A DNA stretch of 64,000 nt from Clostridium sartagoforme AAU1 (GTDB lineage: Bacteria > Bacillota > Clostridia > Clostridiales > Clostridiaceae): NCBI RefSeq assembly GCF_000401215.1, contig NZ_ASRV01000092.1, forward strand, positions 1-64,000, read 5' to 3'. Shown piece after piece: positions 9,366 through 18,857 of the stretch; position 1 is the first letter of the stretch, and each line of letters begins with the position of its first letter. The translations under genes were made by a program, and so were the position numbers. The notes beneath the pieces were generated by a model that saw nothing but the letters and a program-made list of their open reading frames with translations, searched no databases and was not told where the DNA came from.

Positions 9366-10415
9366 TTATTCACCCCTTAATATTACTGACGGTCTAACTC
9401 CCGAAAGATAAAAAATAGATGGTAAAGTTATAATTACTGCCACTATAACTGTTAAAATCATTGAATATAAAATACCCTTTATGTTAATTGCCACACTAAG
9501 ATTTTCTATATATCCTCCACTTATAATGAATACTATATAATGTATAGCAAAGGCTAAGATTAACGAAATAATACTTATATAAAACATTTCATTAAAAAAT
9601 AACTTCATAAGTTGTTTGCTAGTACCTCCTACTGCTTTTCTTAAGGCTAACTCCTTCTTTCTACTTTCTACCCATAATGATGATAATGTTAAAGAATTAA
9701 TTAATGTTATTATTACAATAAGAATTGAATCTTTATATAAAGACTCTGCCTCAACCTTCCTATTTTCTTTCATATATGAAAATACTTCCAAATTATTTTT
9801 ATTATCAATTTCCTTAATATATTTAGTTAGAATGTCAATACTTGAATTTATACTTTCTTCTTCTCCACTAATTATAATATTTAGATAAGGTGAATTAATC
9901 TTATTTTCACCCAAAAGTTTTATAAAACTATCATTAGGGACTATTATTCTTTTTGTTGTATCATAAAAACTACCTATTTTCTCAAACTCATATCTTTCAC
10001 TACCATAGCCCATTAAACTTACCTCTTCTTCATTGAAAGCTGAAGATGCAATATATATATTATTTTGGGATAAGTAATCTTCACTATTAAATAAGTTACC
10101 CTCCTTAAGTTCTCCAACAGTTGAAAAACTCTTAATTATAAACTCACTTTCAATATAAGCCTCTGACTTGTTATCATAAAATCTTAAATCTACAGTTATT
10201 TCCTTATCCTTTATTAGACCTACAACATCAGAAATACTAATATCATTTTCTAACTTAAAAACTATTATTTTATTTTTATCTGGACTAAATTTATTAATTA
10301 GTTCTTCTTGATTTAATATAATAGAGTTACCTAACGAAAAAGTTATTATTGTAAAAGTAAATGCTAATATAAAAAACATATTGATACTTTTTCTTTTTAA
10401 TAAAAATTTAAACAC
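9366..10415 (-). CDS. ABC permease, MacB/FtsX fold, subunit 1
   Basis: A 349-residue permease, first gene of the operon, with an N-terminal membrane segment (residues 13-32), an extracytoplasmic domain of about 170 residues and three C-terminal membrane segments. RKKELALRKAVGGTSKQ near 250 is the typical FtsX cytoplasmic loop. It is shorter than its partner and unlike it in the extracytoplasmic part. RBS AGGAGGGG precedes the start. The 130-bp gap upstream is shared with the divergent secreted-protein gene. Confidence 0.85.
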   Translation of the reverse strand: MFKFLLKRKSINMFFILAFTFTIITFSLGNSIILNQEELINKFSPDKNKIIVFKLENDISISDVVGLIKDKEITVDLRFYDNKSEAYIESEFIIKSFSTVGELKEGNLFNSEDYLSQNNIYIASSAFNEEEVSLMGYGSERYEFEKIGSFYDTTKRIIVPNDSFIKLLGENKINSPYLNIIISGEEESINSSIDILTKYIKEIDNKNNLEVFSYMKENRKVEAESLYKDSILIVIITLINSLTLSSLWVESRKKELALRKAVGGTSKQLMKLFFNEMFYISIISLILAFAIHYIVFIISGGYIENLSVAINIKGILYSMILTVIVAVIITLPSIFYLSGVRPSVILRGE

Positions 10416-10548
10416 CTTATCCCCTCCTGTAAATATACTAACATTTATGTAATATATTTACAATACGGTGTTTGAATGTTATAATATTTTGTATATATTA
10501 ACAATATTAATAATATATAATTATATGTAACAATAAAGGAGTGGTTAA

Positions 10549-10932
10549 ATAAATAAAATTTCAAAATTCATAGCATTATCCTCATTATCCTCATTACTAT
10601 TAACACCTTTAATTACAAAAGCTGTATTAGCAAATGAAATATCACCAATGGCCAATTATAGTATAAGGTCTACAGTTAATCTTTATAGTAACTATATGGA
10701 GGGTTCCATGGTATCTAACGGCCCCTCTAATGCTGGTGTATGGGTAGATAGTGAGATTGTAAATCCAACACCTACCGTTCTTAGATATGCAAAAAGCTTT
10801 ACTTATGATAATAAATATCCTGCTGAAACATATGTTTATACTTCCTTTAGAGGTGATGGTTATGTAGAAAATGGCTGTATTCTTAATGGTAATTGGACAT
10901 ATGTAAGAAGAACCACAACTATAGGCTATTAA
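10549..10932 (+). CDS. small secreted protein with apparent ATA start
   Basis: The open frame reaches upstream of the first ATG (10648) into a clear signal peptide: INKISKFIALSSLSSLLL then TPLITKAVLA, cut after ALA. An AAAGGAG site lies 7 bp before an ATA codon at 10549, exactly where ATG is expected, and a stop codon precedes it. So the gene either uses a rare ATA start or has lost its start by a G-to-A change. The mature part is about 100 residues, rich in Tyr, Asn and Ser with one Cys. YSNY-x2-GS..AGVW is faintly like lactococcin-972-type bacteriocins. The divergent MacB-like ABC operon supports an exported peptide, but function is unknown. Confidence 0.6.
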   Translation: MNKISKFIALSSLSSLLLTPLITKAVLANEISPMANYSIRSTVNLYSNYMEGSMVSNGPSNAGVWVDSEIVNPTPTVLRYAKSFTYDNKYPAETYVYTSFRGDGYVENGCILNGNWTYVRRTTTIGY

Positions 10933-10955
10933 AAAAGAAATAAATCAGCATAATT

Positions 10956-11012
10956 AAAATTAAAATCAACCAACAATAAAACTATAATTTATTGTTGGTT
11001 GATTTTAATTTT
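10956..11012. terminator. bidirectional terminator, 25-bp perfect stem
   Basis: Positions 10956-10980 pair perfectly with 10988-11012 around a 7-nt loop; the stem ends in A/T runs on both sides. It separates the convergent secreted-protein and proA genes. Confidence 0.92.
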
Positions 11013-11015
11013 GAT

Positions 11016-12260
11016 TTATCTAATTTGTCCGTTTCCATAAATTATATATTTAATAGTTGTAAGCTCCTTAAGTCCCATTGGTCCTCTTGCATGTAATTTT
11101 TGAGTGCTTATTCCTATTTCTGCACCAAATCCAAATTCTCCACCATCCGTAAATCTTGTTGATGCATTAATATAAACCGCTGCCGCATTAACTTTGTTTA
11201 AGAACCTTTGAGAATTTTTATAGCTATTTGTTACTATTGCTTCTGAATGACCTGAGCCATATTTATTGATGTGAGATATTGCTTCATCAACATCTTTTAC
11301 GATTTTAGCCCCTATTATATAATCTAAATACTCCTTGCTCCAATCTTCTTCAGTAGCACCTTTAATATCATTTACTATAGCTTTTACTTTTTCATCTCCT
11401 CTTACTTCAACATCTTTTTTTCTTAATGCTTCAATTATAATTGGTAAAAACTTATCAGCTACTTTTTCATTTATAATCATTTTTTCTACTGCATTACAAA
11501 CTGCTGGTCTTGAAGTTTTAGCATTTATTATTATATCTCTTGCCATATCAAAATCACAATCTTCATCTACATATATATGACAATTTCCAATTCCAGTTTC
11601 TATTACAGGAACAGTTGCATTTTTTACCACAGCTTGAATAAGCCCTGCTCCCCCTCTTGGTATTAAAACATCTATATACTCATTTAATTGCATCATTTTT
11701 GTTGCAGTTTCTCTGCTAGTATCTTCAACAAGCTGTATTGAATCTTCTGGCAAACCTGATTCTTTTAATGCATTAGATAATACTTTTACTATAGCTTTAT
11801 TTGAGTTGATAGCTTCACTTCCACCTCTAAGAATAACTACATTTCCAGTTTTTAAACATAATCCTGCGGCATCACATGTTACATTTGGCCTAGCCTCATA
11901 TATAATACCTACAACGCCCATTGGAACCCTTTGTTTACCTATTTGAAGTCCATTTGGCCTTTTCCACATTTCTATAACTTCCCCAATTGGATCTTCTAAA
12001 GCTATTAAATCCCTTAGCCCCTTAGCCATTGCTTCTATTCTTTCCTTATTTAGTGATAACCTATCTAACATAGCTTTTGATGTTCCCTTTTCAACAGCTA
12101 TTTCTAAATCCTTTTGGTTTGCTTTTAATATTTCATCTGTATTATTAATTAAAGCTTTTGACATTAACTCTAAAGCATTATTCTTTTCAGTAGTTGAAGC
12201 TATTGCTAAATCATACCATGCTTCCTTTGCTCTTTTACCTAACTCATAAATACTTAGCAT
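11016..12260 (-). CDS. proA: glutamate-5-semialdehyde dehydrogenase (gamma-glutamyl phosphate reductase)
   Basis: Second enzyme of proline synthesis, reducing gamma-glutamyl phosphate with NADPH to the semialdehyde. The 414-residue protein has the ALDH fold; the catalytic Cys is in SRPAVCNAVEKMI near residue 247, and family signatures RGGSEAINSNKAI and GFGAEIGISTQKLHARGPMG are visible. Length is normal. It lies downstream of proB on the same strand, but the two are separated by a 270-bp hairpin-rich repeat. Start ATG with GGGAGA upstream. Confidence 0.97.
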   Translation of the reverse strand: MLSIYELGKRAKEAWYDLAIASTTEKNNALELMSKALINNTDEILKANQKDLEIAVEKGTSKAMLDRLSLNKERIEAMAKGLRDLIALEDPIGEVIEMWKRPNGLQIGKQRVPMGVVGIIYEARPNVTCDAAGLCLKTGNVVILRGGSEAINSNKAIVKVLSNALKESGLPEDSIQLVEDTSRETATKMMQLNEYIDVLIPRGGAGLIQAVVKNATVPVIETGIGNCHIYVDEDCDFDMARDIIINAKTSRPAVCNAVEKMIINEKVADKFLPIIIEALRKKDVEVRGDEKVKAIVNDIKGATEEDWSKEYLDYIIGAKIVKDVDEAISHINKYGSGHSEAIVTNSYKNSQRFLNKVNAAAVYINASTRFTDGGEFGFGAEIGISTQKLHARGPMGLKELTTIKYIIYGNGQIR

Positions 12261-12289
12261 TTCTATCTCTCCCTTGATTTTTATTTTTT

Positions 12290-12537
12290 TACTTCACAGT
12301 TGTTTTAAAATGCGAAGCATTTTTTAGTGCACAGTTCACAGTGCACAGTGAACAGTTATAGAAATAATTCAGCTCTGCTGAATTAAAAAATTCTTATATC
12401 AACTCTTTCAGAGTTGATATAAACTAAATTTCAGAAACTACGCAGTAGTTTCATCCTCAACTGTGAACTGTGAATTGTGCACTGTGAACTGAATAAAATT
12501 GCTTCGCAATTTAAAACTAATTGTCAATTGTGCATTG
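12290..12537. repeat. hairpin-rich MITE-like intergenic repeat between proB and proA
   Basis: The region is built of nested inverted repeats: AAAATGCGAAGCATTTT near 12307; CAGTTCAC..GTGAACAG near 12332-12356; AATTCAGCTCTGCTGAATT; a 27-bp dyad TATATCAACT..GTTGATATA near 12395-12421; GAAACTACGCAGTAGTTTC near 12433; and an AATTGCTTCGCAATT dyad near 12498. The outer parts (CACAGTGCACAGTGAACAG and CTGTGAATTGTGCACTGTG) are roughly inverted copies of each other. No coding capacity. Such elements occur between genes in clostridia. It would fold strongly in RNA and may reduce read-through from proB to proA. Confidence 0.7.
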
Positions 12538-13347
12538 TTAATTATCAATTGTAAAAAGCGTTCCTATTTCTTCACCATTTAATATATTCAAAATTATCTT
12601 AGGTTCTTCTCCATTTGCAAGAACCATATTTACTCCTGATTCAGTTGCAACTTTAGCTGCTGAAAGTTTAGTTATCATTCCACCAGTTCCAAGATTACTT
12701 CCTGCACCACCACAGCAAGCTTCTAGTTGTGGTGTTATACTTTTTATTTCTTTAATTAATTTTGAATTGGAATTTTTTCTAGGATCTGAATCATAAAATC
12801 CATCTATATCAGATAATATTATTAAAAGGTCAGCTTTAATCAATTTGGCTACTATTGCTGATAAATTATCATTATCTCCAAACCTAACTATGTTTTCTAT
12901 CTCATCTATTGATACAGTATCATTTTCATTAACTATTGGTATTATTTGATTTTCTATTAACGTCTCAAAAGTATTACATACATTTTCTCTTATATGATCA
13001 TCTTCAACTACATCCCTTGTTAAGAGAACTTGCCCAACTGTATGACTATACTCTCCAAAGAATTTACTATATATGTGCATTAGTTCACATTGTCCAACTG
13101 CAGCAACTGCTTGCTTTTCTCTTATTGTCTTAGGTTTTTCCTTTAACTTTAATTTAGATACTCCTACTCCTATAGCCCCTGAGGTTACTAATACAACCTC
13201 TTTTCCACAATTCATAACATCAGATAGTACTCTTGTAAGGTTCTCTATCCTTGTTAAATTTATTTTCCCATTCTCATAAGTTAATGTGGAAGTTCCTACT
13301 TTAACTACAATTCTCTTAGCCTCTTTAAGTTGATTTCTAAAACTCAT
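12538..13347 (-). CDS. proB: glutamate 5-kinase
   Basis: First enzyme of proline synthesis, ATP-dependent gamma-phosphorylation of glutamate. The 269 residues form only the amino-acid-kinase domain: VVKVGTSTLT at residues 15-24, VTSGAIGVG near 54, NENDTVS near 140, FGDNDNLSA near 156 and GTGGMITKLSAA near 220. The C-terminal PUA domain found in the long form (about 370 residues) is absent, as in many clostridia. RBS GGGGGA. The last codons (TIDN stop) lie in the edge sequence of the adjacent repeat. Confidence 0.96.
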   Translation of the reverse strand: MSFRNQLKEAKRIVVKVGTSTLTYENGKINLTRIENLTRVLSDVMNCGKEVVLVTSGAIGVGVSKLKLKEKPKTIREKQAVAAVGQCELMHIYSKFFGEYSHTVGQVLLTRDVVEDDHIRENVCNTFETLIENQIIPIVNENDTVSIDEIENIVRFGDNDNLSAIVAKLIKADLLIILSDIDGFYDSDPRKNSNSKLIKEIKSITPQLEACCGGAGSNLGTGGMITKLSAAKVATESGVNMVLANGEEPKIILNILNGEEIGTLFTIDN

Positions 13348-13418
13348 TTTTTAATCCCCCAATGTTATTTCTTTTTTTAATTATAATTTTTTTATATTTT
13401 TTTTCTATATAAATTACC

Positions 13419-14486
13419 TTATTCTTTAAATTCCTTTATCTTTTCTTCCACTTCTTTATTAAAATACTTGAAAAATATCTTAATAATAACATAAAGAGGT
13501 ACTATTACAAAAGCTCCAATAGGTCCAACTAAACTTGCTGCTCCAACTACCAAGAATATATCAGTTATTGGATGTATGTTCATAGTTTTTCCCATAATTA
13601 AAGGAACAATAAGCCTTCCCTTAAGTGTCTGAGCTATGATAACTAGCACAGACAGCTTTATAACCATATGCCAACCTAAAGCTATTGCTATAATATATGG
13701 AATTATCATAGATATAAAAAAGCCTATGAACGGTATAAATGCTAATACAAAAGTAATTGATGCTAATAGAAGCGGACTTGTCATTCCTATAAATCTATAG
13801 CCTACATATACCATTAAGGCTAATGAAAATGCTACTTTAGCTTGACCTATAATATATAATGATAAAGCTTCATCACTTTCTTCAACAAAATCACTAACTC
13901 TATCTTTGTATTTCCTAGGAAATACATTTACTATATTTTCTTTAATTTTATCCTCATCCTTAAGCAAATAAAAAACTATTAATATAATAAGTAAAACATC
14001 AGAAAATAACTGCATTCCTTTGTCAAATATTCCCCTTAAACTACTAAATAATATCATTGAATATTTTTGTATATCACCTAAAAACTTATTATAGTAATCT
14101 AATTTTAATAAATCTCCTTTAACAATATCATCTACTCCATATAGAGTTCCCTTTTCTTTCATTATATTTAAAAATATTATCTTTAAATTTGTAAATTGTT
14201 CGATAAAATAATCTCCAAAATACTTTATTATTCCAGATGCAATAAAAAAGAAAATTAATAAAGTTAAACTGGCTGCTTTACCATTTTTTATTTTCTTCTT
14301 TATAAATATCTTATTTAGTGGTTTTAATATGTAAAATAAAAACAGCCCAAATATTATTGGTATAATAACTATAGAAAATATCACTTTAAAAAAATTCTTT
14401 AATATTGCTATTTTACTTAATAATATTATTAATATAGTTAAAAGGTTAAAAATAATTAAATAGGTAATTACATTCTTCTTATGCAT
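13419..14486 (-). CDS. AI-2E family transporter
   Basis: A 355-residue polytopic membrane protein of the AI-2E (YdiK/PerM) family. It has paired N-terminal helices, a central amphipathic region and four or five C-terminal helices with the family signature near LIVPLIMGKTMNIHPITDIFLVVGAASLVGPIGAF. Members are implicated in autoinducer export, Na+/H+ antiport or undefined transport, so the name is not evidence of quorum sensing. It lies 70 bp upstream of proB on the same strand and could be in the same transcript. Confidence 0.88.
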   Translation of the reverse strand: MHKKNVITYLIIFNLLTILIILLSKIAILKNFFKVIFSIVIIPIIFGLFLFYILKPLNKIFIKKKIKNGKAASLTLLIFFFIASGIIKYFGDYFIEQFTNLKIIFLNIMKEKGTLYGVDDIVKGDLLKLDYYNKFLGDIQKYSMILFSSLRGIFDKGMQLFSDVLLIILIVFYLLKDEDKIKENIVNVFPRKYKDRVSDFVEESDEALSLYIIGQAKVAFSLALMVYVGYRFIGMTSPLLLASITFVLAFIPFIGFFISMIIPYIIAIALGWHMVIKLSVLVIIAQTLKGRLIVPLIMGKTMNIHPITDIFLVVGAASLVGPIGAFVIVPLYVIIKIFFKYFNKEVEEKIKEFKE

Positions 14487-14606
14487 AAACCTTCTCCTTT
14501 GTTTAAATTAATTAAGTTTAGTTTATCCATAGAAGTAAATATTATTTAAAATAAAGACACTATGTTAGAATATAGAATTTAAAATTAAAAACTCCAATAG
14601 GAGCTT

Positions 14607-15368
14607 TTAAATGAATTCATATATTACTTTTGAAAATAGCAATATTATCACAAAAACCATTACAGGTTTTATAAACTTAATTCCATTTTTTATTGCCAGT
14701 TGTGCTCCTAGGTAATTTCCTAAAACCGCACATATAGCGGCTGGTATTCCTATAGAAAAATTAACTTTTCCATTTAATAAATATACTATTAAAGCAGCTA
14801 AATTTGATGCTAAATTTACCATCTTTGCATTACCTGATGATGTTATTATGCTAAATCCACAAATACTTGTAAATGCTAAAACTAAAAAAGTTCCAGTTCC
14901 TGGTCCAAAAAATCCATCATAAGCACCAATTATTAAGCCTATTACAAATGATGAAACATAAATCTTATTTACTTTTAAATCTTTAGTATTATTTTCTTGT
15001 CCAAAATTTCTGTTAAACAACAGAAATACAGCAACTATTGGCAAAATAATTATTAATGAATACTTTAAATACTTTTCATCTAATAGAACAACTAATTGTG
15101 CTCCAATCCATGATCCTATAAGTGCTCCTACTGCTGATATCATCGCAGGCTTTACCTTTATATTACCACTTTTAAAAAATTTAACTGATGCTACGCTTGT
15201 ACCAATACAGTTTGCAAACTTATTAGTTCCATATGCAATATGTATTGGTACCCCTGCAAATATATATGCTGGCAAAGATATTAATCCACCCCCTCCTGCT
15301 ACTGCATCTATAAATCCCGCAATAAATATCAATGGACAAATAATTAATAGAGTTGTACTATATGTCAT
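14607..15368 (-). CDS. TSUP (TauE/SafE) family sulfite/organic anion permease
   Basis: A 253-residue membrane protein with about eight segments. Two internal half-repeats show the family motifs IDAVAGGGGLISLPA near residue 21 and GAYDGFFGPGTGTF near 146. The TSUP family exports sulfite or moves small organosulfur compounds. It is a single gene with a GGAAGGCG-type site before ATG. Substrate cannot be told. Confidence 0.88.
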   Translation of the reverse strand: MTYSTTLLIICPLIFIAGFIDAVAGGGGLISLPAYIFAGVPIHIAYGTNKFANCIGTSVASVKFFKSGNIKVKPAMISAVGALIGSWIGAQLVVLLDEKYLKYSLIIILPIVAVFLLFNRNFGQENNTKDLKVNKIYVSSFVIGLIIGAYDGFFGPGTGTFLVLAFTSICGFSIITSSGNAKMVNLASNLAALIVYLLNGKVNFSIGIPAAICAVLGNYLGAQLAIKNGIKFIKPVMVFVIILLFSKVIYEFI

Positions 15369-15512
15369 TCTTCCTACGCCTTCCTTTTTTTATATTAAGG
15401 TGTTTCTAATATATTATATAATTGATTAATATACCTTTAATTTATATATTTAATTTAATATATAAATATTATATAGTATTAAACTATATATACATAGACT
15501 AATACTATGTAG

Positions 15513-16618
15513 CTATAGCATATTTTCAAATATTTTATAAAAATTAATTATTCCCCATTCAAACACCAAAACACATGCACCAGCTCCTATAGTCGCTGCC
15601 AAACTACTTCCATTTATAATATCAATTCTATTATCTATACTCAATCTCATAGTATTAAATCCTATGCTTTGATCCCATATCTCACTTATTCTAGTTTTTC
15701 CATGAATATCTTTAAATTCATCACTTAATAATCTATTCCTGTATCTATTATTCTAACTAACTCTGTAGTTTTAATTTCTCCATTGTTTGATATAAAATTA
15801 GTAGAATGCCCCTCATCATTTCCTGCATTTCCAGTACCATTTACAAACACTATATCCCGTTTTCTTGCAATTGATGTTATAAATCTGCTTGTGATATTAT
15901 ATCCATCATGGCTACCGTTATAACTGCCAACCCCTAAATATAATATTATTGGCCTTCTTAATTTATATGCTGAGCTTCTTAAATACTCAATTGAGGATAA
16001 TACTTCAGAACTATTATAAGCAGGTATAATAGGTAAATTATTTTCTCTTAATATTTTTGGTAATTAGGAGATGGTAATAGTTTTACTATTATAAATTCAC
16101 AATCATTAGCAACACCTTCTATATCAGGGTTATATCCTCGCGCTCCTATTATTCCTGCCATGCTAGTTCCATGCCCTACTTCATCTTTGCTTGGTACTAT
16201 TTCATATGGATCTAATCCTTTCTTGCTATTAGCAATTGCTCTATTTATATCATCATTAGAATATTCAGAACCTATATATACATTACCTTTTGTGTTTTTA
16301 GTCACTGTCTGATCCCATATTTTAATTATTCTCGATGTCCCATCTTCCCTTATAAACTCCTTATTTAAATAATCTATTCCAGTATCAATCATACCTATTG
16401 TTACACCTTTGCCTGTTAAGTTTAAATAAGGGTTAATTTTTATGTTATATATACTATCTACATTTACTGGAGGAATATCTTGTAATACATATATTCCTCT
16501 TGTCTCCACAAGCATAATCAACTTTATCAATTTCATCTTTAAAATTACCCCTATACTCAACTACATATCCAGGAGAATTTTCATCTAAATAGTTTTTACA
16601 TCCAACAGTATTTTCCAT
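15513..16618 (-). pseudogene. decayed Csp-like S8 subtilase, recombined remnant
   Basis: Fragments of a clostridial Csp-type subtilisin are spread over three frames. The start (MENTVGCKNYLDENSPGYVV) is at 16618. After about 36 residues a short deletion shifts frame into DIPPVNVDSIYN, then the catalytic Asp in IDTGID and the His in GHGTSMAGI. A frameshift near 16060 leads into ILRENNLP..YLGVGSYNGSHDG and the oxyanion NGTGNAGNDEGH. The frame then jumps, at about 15735-15750, into a second IDTGIDYL..EIWDQS block, which belongs to the N-terminal half of another copy, and finally the Ser region NGSSLAATIGAGAC. The middle of the domain is missing. This looks like unequal recombination between tandem paralogues followed by decay. 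Confidence 0.85.
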
Positions 16619-16848
16619 ACATATCCTCTCAAAGAAATTAATAATATATCATATGTGCTTTTTATCATATCGCTTATAATTTATATATTTATTATTTTAA
16701 ATTCAACACTCTATATTTTTTAATTCTATTCACTCTATTCTTTTTAATTCCAATTCGTAAATAACATACAAAATTTGTAAAATACTGTTAATCGTTCGAC
16801 TTTTTATTTAAATGTATTGCTATTAATTTACTAATAGTTTATATTGTA

Positions 16849-16979
16849 AATAAATGGTGTGTTCCATTTATTGTAAAGGAGGTGATATCGTTACCTTCGA
16901 TGAAATACTAAGCATCATCGCTTATTATTTATTAACCTTTTTGTTCCTAAAAAACTCATTGTCACTTCAATCAATATAG
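16849..16979 (+). other. possible decayed holin-like/type I toxin peptide with consensus SD
   Basis: A 9-bp dyad (16849-16857 with 16864-16872) is followed by AAAGGAGGTGAT at 16875-16886, a 12-base full match to the 16S anti-SD. Three bases later an open frame runs from 16890 to a stop at 16977: 29 codons beginning VTFDEILSIIAYYLL, a short hydrophobic helix. It resembles the N-terminus of small holin-like toxins of Firmicutes (pattern T-x-x-E-A-L-x-L-M). The expected start codon is GTT rather than GTG/ATG, so the gene may be dead. Low confidence. Confidence 0.35.
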
Positions 16980-17324
16980 GAACTAATAAACACTTCAGAC
17001 AAATCCTAATAAATTACATTTAATATGTTCCATTTAGTATCCAAGTACTTTATTGGAATATCTAACAAACTCTTTTATAAACATTTCTTAGTGTATAAAA
17101 TGCGCATTTTGTATACTAATTAAAGTGTTCTTAAGTTTTTAATAAACACCTGATTTTTTCCTTTTAGATGTACAAATGTTTAAAGTGAGTCTCTTATTTT
17201 TATAAAAATACCTAACTTACTTTAAATCTAATATCAAATTATTAGATATTTACCTACTCAAAAAAGATCCTCATTCAATATACAGATGAGAATAAATAAA
17301 TATATTGTTAGGAGGTAAATATAA
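16980..17324. other. intergenic leader upstream of chitinases
   Basis: About 345 bp with no gene. It holds a second TGTTCCATTTA copy near 17027 (first at 16860) and the AGGAGGT ribosome site at 17311-17317. No cre or riboswitch was recognised. Confidence 0.5.
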
Positions 17325-18818
17325 TTGAAGAAAAACTTTCTTAAAAAAGTTATTTGCACACTTTTGATAGCTTTCGTTACACTTACATCTACTTCATTTA
17401 TTACTAAGGCAGCTACAAATGTTGGTAGTTATAATGCTGGTATTGGAATAAAAAACTGGCCTGTCCAAGTTAATGCTCCCTATGTTGATATGGTTGGCTG
17501 GGTAACTAAAAATGGATATTATATGGGGAATGATGGCGGAGGACCTGCTAATCTAAAAAAATTATCAGATGAAACTGGTATAAAATACTTTAACTTAGCT
17601 TTTATACAATCAACTGGTAGTGTTACAAATGGAAAAATTAATTGGGGCTGGGGAGGATATTCTGTTTTAAGCGAAGGTAAAAATGATAGTCAATACAACG
17701 GAATAAAACAGTCTCTAAAAGACCTAAGAGCAATTGGTGGTGATGCAGCTATATCCTTTGGTGGTGCTGGTGGAACTGCATTTTGGCAAACTTCTCAAGA
17801 TGTTAATGTTCTTTATAATACCTATTTAGACATAGTGAATGGATATGCATTAACAAGAATAGATCTTGATGTTGAAGGCGGAGCCCAAAATAAACAAAGC
17901 AATATTGCTAATGCAAAGGCTGTAAAGATGTTACAAGATACTACAGGAGTAGAAGTGACATTAACCGTTCCTGTTTTACCATCTGGTTTAACTCAAACTC
18001 AAATAGATTTATTAGATGCCTATTTATCTAATAATGTTACTCTAAAATATATAAATATAATGGCTATGTGCTATGGAAGTGGTACTTTGCTACCTGGAGA
18101 AAATTATGGCGCAGCCTCAATACGAGCAATAGACTCAACAAAGAATCAAATAAAAGAAGCTTACCAAAAATTTGCTAATACTACTTTATCTGATTCTGAG
18201 GCTTATTCAAAAATTGGTGCTACAGTATCTGTAGGGTATGAAAGCTCTTCAGATCCTATATTTACTCCAGCATGGTCTCAATTAGTAGTTGACCATGCTA
18301 AATCTAAAAATATTGGAATGACCTCTTATTGGTCACTAAATAGAGATTCTCAAATAGAAAATAATCAAGGAATAACTTCTCAGTATGAACATTCAAAGAT
18401 ATTTTCTAAATTTGGTTCACCAGCAATTCCTAGCGATAATACTGCTCCAGTGATTAGCGGTGTTACAGATAAACAAATTAATATTGGAGCTACATTTAGC
18501 CCTCTAGCAGGAGTTACTGCATCTGACAAAGAAGATGGTGATTTAACTAATAAGATTATTGTTACTGGCTTAGTTGATACATCTAAAGCTGGAATCTACA
18601 ATGTAAACTATACAGTTTCTGATAGTAAAGGCTTATCAACTACTGTAAGTTCTAAAATAACAGTAATCGATTCTTCAATTCAGACATACAGTCCAAATAA
18701 GGTATATGTAGCTGGAGATATAGTTTTATACAACGGAGTTATGTATAAAGCTAAATGGTGGACTCAAGGAGAAACCCCTGGTGCAGCTCAATGGGACCCA
18801 TGGGAAAAAATAAATTAA
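17325..18818 (+). CDS. secreted GH18 chitinase with CBM5/12 (chitinase D type)
   Basis: A 497-residue secreted endochitinase-type enzyme. The TTG start is set by AGGAGGT 7 bp upstream. A signal peptide (MKKNFLKKVICTLLIAFVTL, cut near TKA-ATN) precedes a GH18 domain; the catalytic motif is D180-L-D-V-E184, with Glu184 as acid. Then follow a bacterial Ig-like/DUF5011 module (about 365-448) and a C-terminal CBM5/12 chitin-binding module with AKWWTQGETPG. It lies 39 bp before a second chitinase, so both are likely co-transcribed and attack chitin in a complementary way. The C-terminal 130 residues are nearly duplicated in the neighbour. Confidence 0.95.
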   Translation: MKKNFLKKVICTLLIAFVTLTSTSFITKAATNVGSYNAGIGIKNWPVQVNAPYVDMVGWVTKNGYYMGNDGGGPANLKKLSDETGIKYFNLAFIQSTGSVTNGKINWGWGGYSVLSEGKNDSQYNGIKQSLKDLRAIGGDAAISFGGAGGTAFWQTSQDVNVLYNTYLDIVNGYALTRIDLDVEGGAQNKQSNIANAKAVKMLQDTTGVEVTLTVPVLPSGLTQTQIDLLDAYLSNNVTLKYINIMAMCYGSGTLLPGENYGAASIRAIDSTKNQIKEAYQKFANTTLSDSEAYSKIGATVSVGYESSSDPIFTPAWSQLVVDHAKSKNIGMTSYWSLNRDSQIENNQGITSQYEHSKIFSKFGSPAIPSDNTAPVISGVTDKQINIGATFSPLAGVTASDKEDGDLTNKIIVTGLVDTSKAGIYNVNYTVSDSKGLSTTVSSKITVIDSSIQTYSPNKVYVAGDIVLYNGVMYKAKWWTQGETPGAAQWDPWEKIN

Positions 18819-18857
18819 ATAAGATTGGAAATTTATTTGTAAAGGGGATTTAATATT

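Noticed and set aside
10648-10932. Start of the small secreted protein at the first ATG
   Set aside because: No ribosome site precedes it, and a clear signal peptide with a well-placed site is encoded in frame upstream.
12290-12537. CRISPR array
   Set aside because: The repeats are inverted hairpins of differing sequence, without regular direct repeats and spacers.
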